A stretch of 11,178 nucleotides of DNA, taken from NCBI GenBank assembly GCA_964533785.1, contig CAZHNG010000229.1, forward strand, positions 1 to 11,178. Reading direction: 5' to 3'. The notes under the pieces are model-generated. The model did no database searches, was not told where the DNA came from, and worked only from the letters and a program-made list of their open reading frames with translations. Within the stretch, counting starts at the first letter, position 1. The number at the start of each line of letters is the position of its first letter. This document shows positions 5,610-11,178 of this stretch, in pieces. The stretch comes from JANQRV01 sp964533785 (GTDB lineage Bacteria; Bacteroidota; Bacteroidia; Chitinophagales; Saprospiraceae). The position numbers and the translations under genes are program-made.

Positions 5610-7268
5610 ATGACTAGGAGAAGAATAAAATGGCGTAAACCGAATTTCAAAGGTCTCGGAAATATTAGATTTCCAAAACTTAGTACTCCTCGAGCCACCT
5701 TCATCAAATCCTTCGGGATTGAAAAACCGGCAAATTGGTTGGATGCCATTGTTACGATATTTCTCAAAACGGGTACGCTTTTCCTTATTCTCGTGCTCAT
5801 TATTTTTGTGATCAGGATCTTCAAGAGCGAAGGATACGTCATCGAACCCTTTGCCGTTCCTGAACAACTGGAGAAAAGCGGATACGATGGTGTTGTCGTA
5901 GCCCGGAAAATACAGGATGAAGTATTCAACATCAAGCAACTGGCCCAAACGGTTAAAGAAGACTCCATTCAATTACTGGGGAACGAACAACCGGAACTGG
6001 ATCTCAGGGTGATGGGGGTTGGTATCTCTCTGCGCACATTGATCTATCAAATGCGCAATCTTTTGTCCCAAAAAAACGAGATCATCCAGGGGGAAATAAC
6101 GGCTATTGGTGATCAATATGAATTAACCTTACGGATGTCGGGATACCCGCCGGTAAAACACATCGAAAAGATCAAAGAAGGGAACCATAAGGCGGCAATT
6201 GATCAATTACTAACGAGAGCCGGGGAAATTATTATCGGCAATATAGATCCCTATCGAGTCGCCGTTTTATGTTACCAGCAAAAACGCTACGTGGAGGCCG
6301 TCGATCTCGTTCGAAAAATTATTAAGGAGCGCCCGCAGGAAATCCATTGGGCCTATCTCGCCTGGGGAAGTATTCTGGAAGAACAAAACCAGGATTATGC
6401 TGCTGCCACTAAATTTCGCCGGGCTACTGAGTTGAAGCCCGATTTTAGCCTGGCTCATATCCGTTTATCCTGGAACCTCAGCAGACAAAAAGAACACGAA
6501 GCTGCCATACGCTCGATGCGAAAAGCTGTAAAATACGACTCTCTTAATATGCACTGGTGGATCAATTTAGCCTGGTTATTGCACGCTCAAGAAAACTACG
6601 AGGGTGCAGATAGTGCATTTCAAAAAGCTACCGTTTTGGCACCAACAGAGCCCGCCACCTGGAGTACCTGGGCGGATAGCAAAATATCCCGCGGCAAACC
6701 GGAAGAGGCCGTACCGCTTACGCAAAAAGCCGAAGAGTTTGCCAGAGAAGATGCAATGGGCTACCTATCCAGAGCTTTGGGAAGCATCGCTCGCGGAGAT
6801 ACCATAAACGCATTTAACCATGTCATGACGGCACTGGATTTTGACCCTAAAAATGAAATCGCCATCAAAGCTGGAATTAACACCAGTTGGGCCGTTAAAG
6901 ACTACAAGAAAGCTATCGCCATTTTTGAAAATGCAAATCTTGATAACCTCAATAAATACAATCGACAGCAGATCTATAATCTGGCGGCTATGTGCTATAA
7001 TTACAAAGGCCGGCAAGACAAAGCTTTCCAAACCGTTCAATCTGCCATCGAAATCGACCCCGACATGGGTTACCCCTACTCTACCCTGGCAGAGATACAC
7101 GCCCTATCGGGTAACCTGGATAAATTCTACCATTTTTTGGAAATGGCTTTCGAAAAAGGCATGGAGGTAAAAGCACTAGACCTAAATATGGAACCTTATG
7201 CCAGCCTGAAAGAGGAATCCAAATTTAAGGCGCTAATTAACCGGTACAAACAACAGCTGAAGGGATAA
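5610..7268 (+). CDS. membrane-anchored periplasmic TPR protein
   Basis: This 552-residue protein starts with a very basic cytoplasmic segment (1-45), followed by one hydrophobic helix (about 49-69), so the rest should face the periplasm. Residues 76-178 form a globular region (IEPFAVPEQLEKSGYDGVVV at 78-97, then RVMGVGISLRTLI, then GEITAIGDQYELTLR). From memory it resembles the region before the TPRs in a group of uncharacterised proteobacterial TPR proteins. From about 205 to 545 there are roughly nine degenerate tetratricopeptide repeats, with motifs such as AYLAWGSILEEQNQDYAAA and AMCYNYKGRQDKAF. It ends with the LDLNMEPYASLKEESKFKAL closing motif seen in many such arrays. The role is probably protein-protein scaffolding. 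The start is ATG 5610, without a Shine-Dalgarno sequence. It may be cotranscribed with the OYE gene, although TATTTTCG at 5576-5583 is one mismatch from a -7 box. Confidence 0.85.
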   Translation: MTRRRIKWRKPNFKGLGNIRFPKLSTPRATFIKSFGIEKPANWLDAIVTIFLKTGTLFLILVLIIFVIRIFKSEGYVIEPFAVPEQLEKSGYDGVVVARKIQDEVFNIKQLAQTVKEDSIQLLGNEQPELDLRVMGVGISLRTLIYQMRNLLSQKNEIIQGEITAIGDQYELTLRMSGYPPVKHIEKIKEGNHKAAIDQLLTRAGEIIIGNIDPYRVAVLCYQQKRYVEAVDLVRKIIKERPQEIHWAYLAWGSILEEQNQDYAAATKFRRATELKPDFSLAHIRLSWNLSRQKEHEAAIRSMRKAVKYDSLNMHWWINLAWLLHAQENYEGADSAFQKATVLAPTEPATWSTWADSKISRGKPEEAVPLTQKAEEFAREDAMGYLSRALGSIARGDTINAFNHVMTALDFDPKNEIAIKAGINTSWAVKDYKKAIAIFENANLDNLNKYNRQQIYNLAAMCYNYKGRQDKAFQTVQSAIEIDPDMGYPYSTLAEIHALSGNLDKFYHFLEMAFEKGMEVKALDLNMEPYASLKEESKFKALINRYKQQLKG

Positions 7269-7280
7269 GGTAAGTGCAAT

Positions 7281-7297
7281 AGCAGGTGAACCCTGCT
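7281..7297. terminator. small hairpin after the TPR gene, weak terminator candidate
   Basis: AGCAGG (7281-7286) and CCTGCT (7292-7297) pair across a 5-nt loop, 13 bases after the TPR stop codon. No T-run follows, so termination activity is doubtful. Confidence 0.3.
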
Positions 7298-7327
7298 TAC
7301 TTGCAGCAAAACTACGCCATTGCGTCA

Positions 7328-7345
7328 GTTTTCAAAATTGAAAAC
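7328..7345. repeat. perfect 8-bp inverted repeat
   Basis: GTTTTCAA and TTGAAAAC flank two A bases, making an 18-base near-complete palindrome between the convergent TPR and hemH genes. It could be a protein-binding site or a weak bidirectional terminator element. There is no flanking T-run. Confidence 0.4.
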
Positions 7346-7458
7346 CACTCGCGGCTTACCGCTATAATTCCCTATTTATTGGAAAAAGTTAAACTTCAAT
7401 AGAGTCGGTCAGAGAAAATTAATATTATCTTGAAATAGTTAATTGACTATGAATAACT

Positions 7459-7528
7459 TCTAGCGTCCCCGCCTGCCGTTACCACCCATGGCCGTTACTG
7501 CCAGGTGGGCAGGTAAAATCTAGCGTCT
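7459..7528. repeat. GC-rich repeat core bounded by TCTAGCGTC heptamers
   Basis: TCTAGCGTC occurs at 7459-7467 and TCTAGCGTCT at 7519-7528, in the same orientation as the eight-copy array at 715-770. Between them lies a GC-rich core unlike the AT-rich surroundings. GCCGTTAC is directly repeated at 7475-7482 and 7491-7498, and CCTGC (7472-7476) with CCACC (7482-7486) can pair with GGTGGGCAGG (7504-7513). The rest of the 293-bp gap has nothing coding that I can see. It looks like a dispersed repeat element. Confidence 0.6.
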
Positions 7529-7561
7529 GGACCTAAAGAAGTTTTCCTGTGGAAATGAAAA

Positions 7562-8599
7562 TCACACCATCACAGCTTCCTTGCCTCTCACCAGATCCGC
7601 AACGGCCTGTATCCACCGTGGATCGTCATTTAAGCTCGGCACCAAGTCCACTTTTTCTCCACCCATTTCTTCGAATTCTTCCTGGTATTCCAACCCAATT
7701 TCGATGATGGTCTCCAAACAATCCGCCACAAAAGCCGGACTGAAAACCAGTAATCTTTTTGCACCCTTTTCGGCTTCATGCTCAATGATCTTGCTGGTAT
7801 AGGGCTTTGCCCAGGCTTCCGGCCCCAGCCTACTTTGAAAAGCAGTCGTATATCGCTCCGCCTCCAGGCCTAACTTCCCTACGATCGCTTTGGTGGTAGC
7901 ATGGCATTGCGCCGAATAACAAAATTGATTTTTGATGGAAATATGCTGGCAACAATTTTCTGCTTTCAGGCAATGATTAGCGGTATCGGCCCTTCTCAGC
8001 TGTCGTTGCGGCAGACCATGGTAACTAAAGATGATATGATCGTAGGAATCGAGATCAAATTCTTTCGCGTTATCCACGAAAATGTCAATTATCGGTTCGT
8101 AATCGTAATAGGAATTGATGAAATTGACTTGCGGTATCGTCTGTTCTTTGCGTAGTAGCCGCATTACCTCATCGTGTACAGAGCCGGTAGTAGCCGATGC
8201 ATACTGGGGAAACATCGGAAAAACGGTTATATCGCTCACCTGGTGCTCCATTAAATAGTCCAGACCCGATTTGATCGAAGGATTTTGGTAACGCATAGCC
8301 AGTCGAACGATGTATTCCTCCCCCAAAATTTCTTGCACGCCCTTTTCCACGATCTCACCGTAATGCTTCAATGGAGAACCATTTTCCGTCCACAACTCTT
8401 TATATAATTTGGCCGAACTGCCTGACCGGAACGGAGCTATAATCCCTCTCACCAAAAGGTTCCTGGGCAACCAGGGGTAATCTACCACCCTGGGGTCTAA
8501 CAAAAACTGCTTCAGGTATCGATAAACCGCACCTCTGCTCGGTGCATCAGGAGTCCCTAAATTGACCAATAAAACGCCTTTTTTTCCGAAGTGTGCCAT
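7562..8599 (-). CDS. hemH: ferrochelatase, with a cysteine-rich internal segment
   Basis: HemH inserts Fe2+ into protoporphyrin IX, the last step of protoporphyrin-dependent heme synthesis. From the chosen start it has 345 residues. It opens MAHFGKKGVLLVNLGTPDAP and contains the catalytic His in FSYHGLPQR (H194) and the catalytic Glu in FVADCLETI (E296). Between residues 210 and 232, cysteines occur at 210, 216, 217, 227 and 232 (C-x5-CC-x9-C-x4-C). This is a likely internal [2Fe-2S] cluster site of the kind reported for some bacterial ferrochelatases. The frame is open upstream to an ATG at 8657-8659, with further ATGs at 8624-8626 and 8612-8614. I chose 8597-8599 because family members begin a few residues before KKGVLLVNLGTPD and the added 20 residues are not family-like. 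A CACCTTTG (-7-like) at 8642-8635 agrees with a start inside the longer frame. The gene diverges from surE. Confidence 0.95.
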   Translation of the reverse strand: MAHFGKKGVLLVNLGTPDAPSRGAVYRYLKQFLLDPRVVDYPWLPRNLLVRGIIAPFRSGSSAKLYKELWTENGSPLKHYGEIVEKGVQEILGEEYIVRLAMRYQNPSIKSGLDYLMEHQVSDITVFPMFPQYASATTGSVHDEVMRLLRKEQTIPQVNFINSYYDYEPIIDIFVDNAKEFDLDSYDHIIFSYHGLPQRQLRRADTANHCLKAENCCQHISIKNQFCYSAQCHATTKAIVGKLGLEAERYTTAFQSRLGPEAWAKPYTSKIIEHEAEKGAKRLLVFSPAFVADCLETIIEIGLEYQEEFEEMGGEKVDLVPSLNDDPRWIQAVADLVRGKEAVMV

Positions 8600-8741
8600 A
8601 TCTTTTAATTTCATTCCTATAAACATTGAATTGGCAAAGGTGTTGAGTAGAACAGTCAATAAATTGTCACGACCTTGCTTAGAATTTTTCCATTGAACTT
8701 AACCAGACCAAATCTATTGTCAAAAGTACGGGTCGTTTGCA

Positions 8742-8749
8742 TACATTTG
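8742..8749 (+). promoter_or_regulatory. -7 promoter box for surE
   Basis: TACATTTG is a perfect TAnnTTTG box, 29 bp before the surE ATG. A TTG at 8717-8719 lies 22 bases upstream, slightly far for a -33 element. Transcription would start near 8756, leaving a leader of about 23 nt. Confidence 0.55.
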
Positions 8750-8778
8750 CCCGTAGTAAAATTTAATTCTTGACGCTA

Positions 8779-9558
8779 ATGAAAAAACCTCTTATTTTGG
8801 TAACCAATGACGATGGCGCTACTGCTCCTGGAATCAAGGCCTTAGTCGAGATCAGCAAGACGATCGGAGACGTTATCGTGGTCGCACCGGATTCTCCTCA
8901 ATCGGGCAAAGGGCACGCTATCACCATTTCTGAACCTATCCGCCTGCACACCAATGACATCTTTGATGGTGTAGAAGCTTCCTACGAATCCAGCGGCACG
9001 CCGGTAGATTGTGTAAAGCTGGCCAAAAACGTCATCCTCAAAAACCGTACGGTAGATCTTTGTGTATCCGGTATCAACCACGGTTCTAACGCCTCCATCA
9101 ATATCATCTACTCCGGTACGCTTTCCGCAGCCATGGAAGCTTCGCTGGAAGGCATCCCTTCTATTGGATTTTCATTGCTGGATTATTCCTATGACGCTGA
9201 TTTCATGCAGTACGCTTCTTTCGTCAAACAAATAATGGAATACGTTTTGAAATACGGCATTGGCCAGGGTAACTTACTCAACGTTAATATTCCCAATATT
9301 CCTGCTAATGAGTTGAACGGCATCAAAGTTTGCCGCCAGGCCGACGCCCGCTGGGTAGAAAATTTCCTGGAAGCCGAAGATCCCCGCGGTGTAAAATACT
9401 ATTGGCTGACCGGCCAATTCGAAAACGAAGATCACAGTAATGATACGGATATGTGGGCACTAGAACATGGGTATATTTCCGTTGTTCCTTCTATGCACGA
9501 CTTAACAAACTATAAAACACTAGAGGAAATTAGAAGTATGGAACAGCTTATCAAATAA
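8779..9558 (+). CDS. surE: 5'/3'-nucleotidase SurE
   Basis: SurE is a metal-dependent phosphatase acting on nucleoside 5'- and 3'-monophosphates (and on short polyphosphate in E. coli), linked to stationary-phase survival. This 259-residue copy carries the full active site. ILVTNDDG gives metal ligands D11 and D12, S42 is in PQSGKGHAIT, and N100 is in VSGINHGSN; GTPVDCVKLA (73-82) is also conserved. Length is typical. The frame extends three codons upstream to a TTG at 8770, but ATG 8779 is the natural family start (MKKPLILVTNDDG). A -7 promoter box lies 29 bp before it. The protein is expected to be cytoplasmic. The gene diverges from hemH across about 180 bp. It is followed by a 379-bp non-coding region with hairpins, so it is probably monocistronic. 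Confidence 0.96.
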   Translation: MKKPLILVTNDDGATAPGIKALVEISKTIGDVIVVAPDSPQSGKGHAITISEPIRLHTNDIFDGVEASYESSGTPVDCVKLAKNVILKNRTVDLCVSGINHGSNASINIIYSGTLSAAMEASLEGIPSIGFSLLDYSYDADFMQYASFVKQIMEYVLKYGIGQGNLLNVNIPNIPANELNGIKVCRQADARWVENFLEAEDPRGVKYYWLTGQFENEDHSNDTDMWALEHGYISVVPSMHDLTNYKTLEEIRSMEQLIK

Positions 9559-9599
9559 GAATTTACACATTATATTACAAACTTACTGTTAAAAAAGAA

Positions 9600-9622
9600 T
9601 AAGGAATCCAAAAGATTCCTTA
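9600..9622. terminator. hairpin downstream of surE
   Basis: TAAGGAATC and GATTCCTTA form a perfect 9-bp stem with a CAAAA loop, 41 bases after the surE stop. The T-rich run lies on the reverse-strand side (complement of AAAAAAGAA at 9591-9599), so it would act better for reverse transcription. It may still help to end or protect the surE message. Confidence 0.4.
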
Positions 9623-9718
9623 CCTTTAAACAGCAAACTTGTTTCAGAAAAAAAATGATTGGTGGTCATTTTATTTTTTCTGCGATATAACTATTTATAC
9701 ATACATTGTATTATATCC

Positions 9719-9751
9719 AGAGGGGTCGTTCATCAAAAGCGGCCTCTTTTT
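9719..9751 (+). terminator. rho-independent terminator
   Basis: AGAGG(GG)TCG at 9719-9728 pairs with CGGCCTCT at 9740-9747, with a two-base bulge and one G-T pair. TTTT (9748-9751) follows directly, so five Ts run from 9747. This is the best terminator-shaped signal in the window. It lies 160 bp after surE, which leaves room for a long 3' UTR or a short RNA. Confidence 0.55.
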
Positions 9752-9892
9752 GTTATCCCCCAGAAATATCAGTAATGATAATTCTGTTCCGGGATTCGAA
9801 AGAATCTGAAACAAAAATCATGGCCTAAATATTTAAATGAACTAATAGCTCAAATTTCTTGACCATGACTTATTTCCCACAGGGCAATTAAC

Positions 9893-9900
9893 TAACTTTG
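9893..9900 (+). promoter_or_regulatory. -7 promoter box for the 9938 gene
   Basis: TAACTTTG matches TAnnTTTG perfectly, 37 bp before the TTG start at 9938. No TTTG is present at the usual -33 distance. The expected transcription start, near 9907, falls just before the in-frame stop at 9911-9913, consistent with the gene starting at 9938. Confidence 0.5.
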
Positions 9901-9937
9901 AAGCACCTTTTAAATCTTTAAATTATCATACAACACA

Positions 9938-11137
9938 TTGATTTTAAGTGATTTAAATTATTTTTTAGAAGAGTTAAAACCAAGCATAATTAGCTCCGAG
10001 AAGGAGCGTGCTATCATTGAATGGCAAAGAGCGCTATCTAACGCACATTTTTATACAGGCTCACCCAAAGAAGCAAAAGACATTGCCTCCAAGTTTATCA
10101 ACAGGGCTAAAAAAATTCACTCAACGGACTGTGTTATTGATTTTTGCGAGAGAATCAGATACTATTATTCGGTCATTGAACCCTCTAAGAGCAAAGTCAA
10201 AAAATACGATGACCTACAAAAAAAGTATTTGGAAATCAGAAAGGTAGAGCAAAGTATATTTCAGAAGTTTGCTGAATTCAACTTGCTCTTAAGCTTAAGG
10301 AAAGTAAAGGAGATAGATGAAAGTTTCATTAACGAAGTTATCAACCAAGTTTGCATTGCCAGAAACTTTCATATATGTATCAGAGCCTATCCAATGTTGA
10401 TTTATTATCATGCTTTGCGGAAAGAAGATGACCTCGTTCTTGAATATGCTCAAGAAGCATTACAATATTTTACAAATGTTCGATATTACGTAAGGAAGCC
10501 TTTGGAGAGCTTCTCACAGCTATCTATTCCGATTCTTATCAAAAAAGGGCGATTTGAGGAGGCTCAACAATTGATTGCAAAGTATAAACCCAAAACCAAG
10601 ACCCCAAATCACTTCCGTTTTCTACAATGCGAAGCTTTATTGAAATTTCATTCCGGTGCTTATGATTCCGCTTACGATTTTGTTCATGAGACTTCCACCA
10701 AAGGCGCTTCTCCCGGCTTTAAGGAAGAATGGTTAATCCTTGAAGCTTATTCCAATGCATTGGTTGAGCTTGGGTTATTCAAAAGAGATACCCAATTTAA
10801 GGTCGGAAAATTCTTAAACGAAATACAAATATGGTCTTCTGACAAAAAAGGGCAAAATATCAATTTGATCATCCTTGAAATTCTTTTCCGATACGCGAGG
10901 AATGATGTCAACATTCACGATCGGGAACCGGCTTTTCGCCGGTATATCCTTCAACATACCAAAAAAGGAGATCGTAGTAATATATTGTTAAAGGGATTAA
11001 TTAAATGGATCAATAGTAATTTTCAGTATGATTTTGAAAAGGAAAAAAAGTTATTGCTCAACACTAAACCGGAAAGTATCGATATGGAGATTATTCCCTA
11101 TAACAAATTAATTGGAGTCCTATCTAATACACTGTAA
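9938..11137 (+). CDS. hypothetical all-helical (TPR-like) protein, TTG start
   Basis: I do not recognise this 399-residue protein. It reads as almost wholly alpha-helical, with no signal peptide or membrane helix and many Lys and Glu residues. Paired helices resembling degenerate TPRs appear around 195-255, for example LIKKGRFEEAQQLIAKY then CEALLKFHSGAYDSAYDFVH. A charged helical stretch rich in Lys/Glu lies at 82-128. TTG 9938 is the only plausible start: an in-frame stop is at 9911-9913, and the first in-frame ATG is residue 153, in the middle of helical sequence. A -7 promoter box sits 37 bp upstream. The gene is visibly more AT-rich than hemH, OYE or the TPR gene, which may indicate a different origin. 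It ends with TAA at 11135-11137. A truncated N-terminus relative to a longer family is possible. Confidence 0.75.
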   Translation: MILSDLNYFLEELKPSIISSEKERAIIEWQRALSNAHFYTGSPKEAKDIASKFINRAKKIHSTDCVIDFCERIRYYYSVIEPSKSKVKKYDDLQKKYLEIRKVEQSIFQKFAEFNLLLSLRKVKEIDESFINEVINQVCIARNFHICIRAYPMLIYYHALRKEDDLVLEYAQEALQYFTNVRYYVRKPLESFSQLSIPILIKKGRFEEAQQLIAKYKPKTKTPNHFRFLQCEALLKFHSGAYDSAYDFVHETSTKGASPGFKEEWLILEAYSNALVELGLFKRDTQFKVGKFLNEIQIWSSDKKGQNINLIILEILFRYARNDVNIHDREPAFRRYILQHTKKGDRSNILLKGLIKWINSNFQYDFEKEKKLLLNTKPESIDMEIIPYNKLIGVLSNTL

Positions 11138-11178
11138 CACAAATTTCTTTGCATTTTGAAGCCGTCTTTTTGCCCAAC

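Larger units (their letters stand above)
9559..9937. other. 379-bp AT-rich non-coding region
   Basis: I find no convincing coding frame on either strand. It holds a 9-bp hairpin (9600-9622), a rho-independent terminator (9719-9751), a small GAAA-loop hairpin GATTC-GAAA-GAATC (9793-9806), a weak TCATGG/CCATGA inverted pair (9818-9823 and 9863-9868), and a -7 promoter box (9893-9900). It could include a small RNA ending at the terminator, but no promoter for one is clear. Confidence 0.5.

Noticed and set aside
5552..5972. Reverse-strand open frames opposite the start of the TPR gene
   Set aside because: They are antisense to a well-supported gene, have no recognisable domain and two of them overlap in different frames; shadow frames.
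6765..7170. Frames of about 110 codons overlapping the TPR gene on both strands
   Set aside because: Both lie wholly within the TPR coding sequence, with low-complexity or improbable protein composition and no start signals.
7900..8155. Forward-strand open frame opposite hemH
   Set aside because: It is antisense to catalytic-core ferrochelatase sequence and has no recognisable domain.
8600..8659. 20-residue N-terminal extension of ferrochelatase from ATG 8657-8659
   Set aside because: Family members begin a few residues before KKGVLLVNLGTPD. The extra stretch is not conserved in style, and a -7-like box (8642-8635) lies inside it.
8770..8778. TTG start for surE three codons upstream
   Set aside because: ATG 8779 gives the standard SurE N-terminus MKKPLILVTNDDG and a sensible leader length after the promoter box.
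9793..9806. GATTC-GAAA-GAATC hairpin as a riboswitch or RNA gene
   Set aside because: The stem is only 5 bp with no further paired structure, so it is mentioned only as part of the non-coding region.

Overview
The window looks like a chromosomal segment of a Bacteroidota bacterium. Three near-perfect copies of the phylum's -7 promoter box (TAnnTTTG) lie just upstream of genes, and one has a TTTG -33 box 19 bases further upstream. Almost no start codon has a Shine-Dalgarno sequence. Several proteins also have forms typical of the phylum: a membrane-anchored AraC regulator, a cysteine-rich ferrochelatase, and a XRE repressor ending in an FAFR...FRKIVKNYL tail. A Saprospiria (Lewinella-like) origin is my guess from overall protein style; nothing in the window proves it.

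Layout. Bases 1-98 hold the 3' end of a forward gene, possibly a PLP-dependent aminotransferase. A reverse VOC/glyoxalase-like gene (209-667) diverges from a forward gene for a seven-helix membrane AraC-type regulator (800-2008). Their shared upstream region contains eight perfect head-to-tail copies of the heptamer AGCGTCT. An 86-bp MITE-like inverted repeat flanked by CTAA follows, then a small VanZ-like membrane protein gene (2198-2596). On the reverse strand, a compact three-gene operon (4260 down to 2641) encodes a XRE repressor, an ImmA/IrrE zinc peptidase and a PIN-like nuclease. The genes overlap, and the promoter has TGTWACA palindromes at both ends. Forward genes for an Old Yellow Enzyme ene-reductase (4461-5555) and a membrane-anchored periplasmic TPR protein (5610-7268) follow.

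A 293-bp gap between convergent genes contains two more copies of the heptamer around a GC-rich repeated core. Then come ferrochelatase hemH (reverse, 7562-8599) and surE (forward, 8779-9558), which diverge. A 379-bp non-coding stretch with hairpins, a rho-independent terminator and a promoter box leads to an AT-rich, TTG-started helical protein gene of unknown function (9938-11137).

How the parts fit together. HemH (last step of heme synthesis) and SurE (nucleotide/survival phosphatase) are housekeeping genes. The OYE and VOC proteins suggest handling of electrophiles or small molecules. The most system-like unit is the XRE-ImmA-PIN operon. From family knowledge, the peptidase would be expected to inactivate the repressor on a signal and so release the nuclease. 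This is an inference and resembles predicted toxin-antitoxin or stress-switch modules. The dispersed TCTAGCGTC heptamers and the CTAA-flanked inverted repeat are the most unusual non-coding structures.
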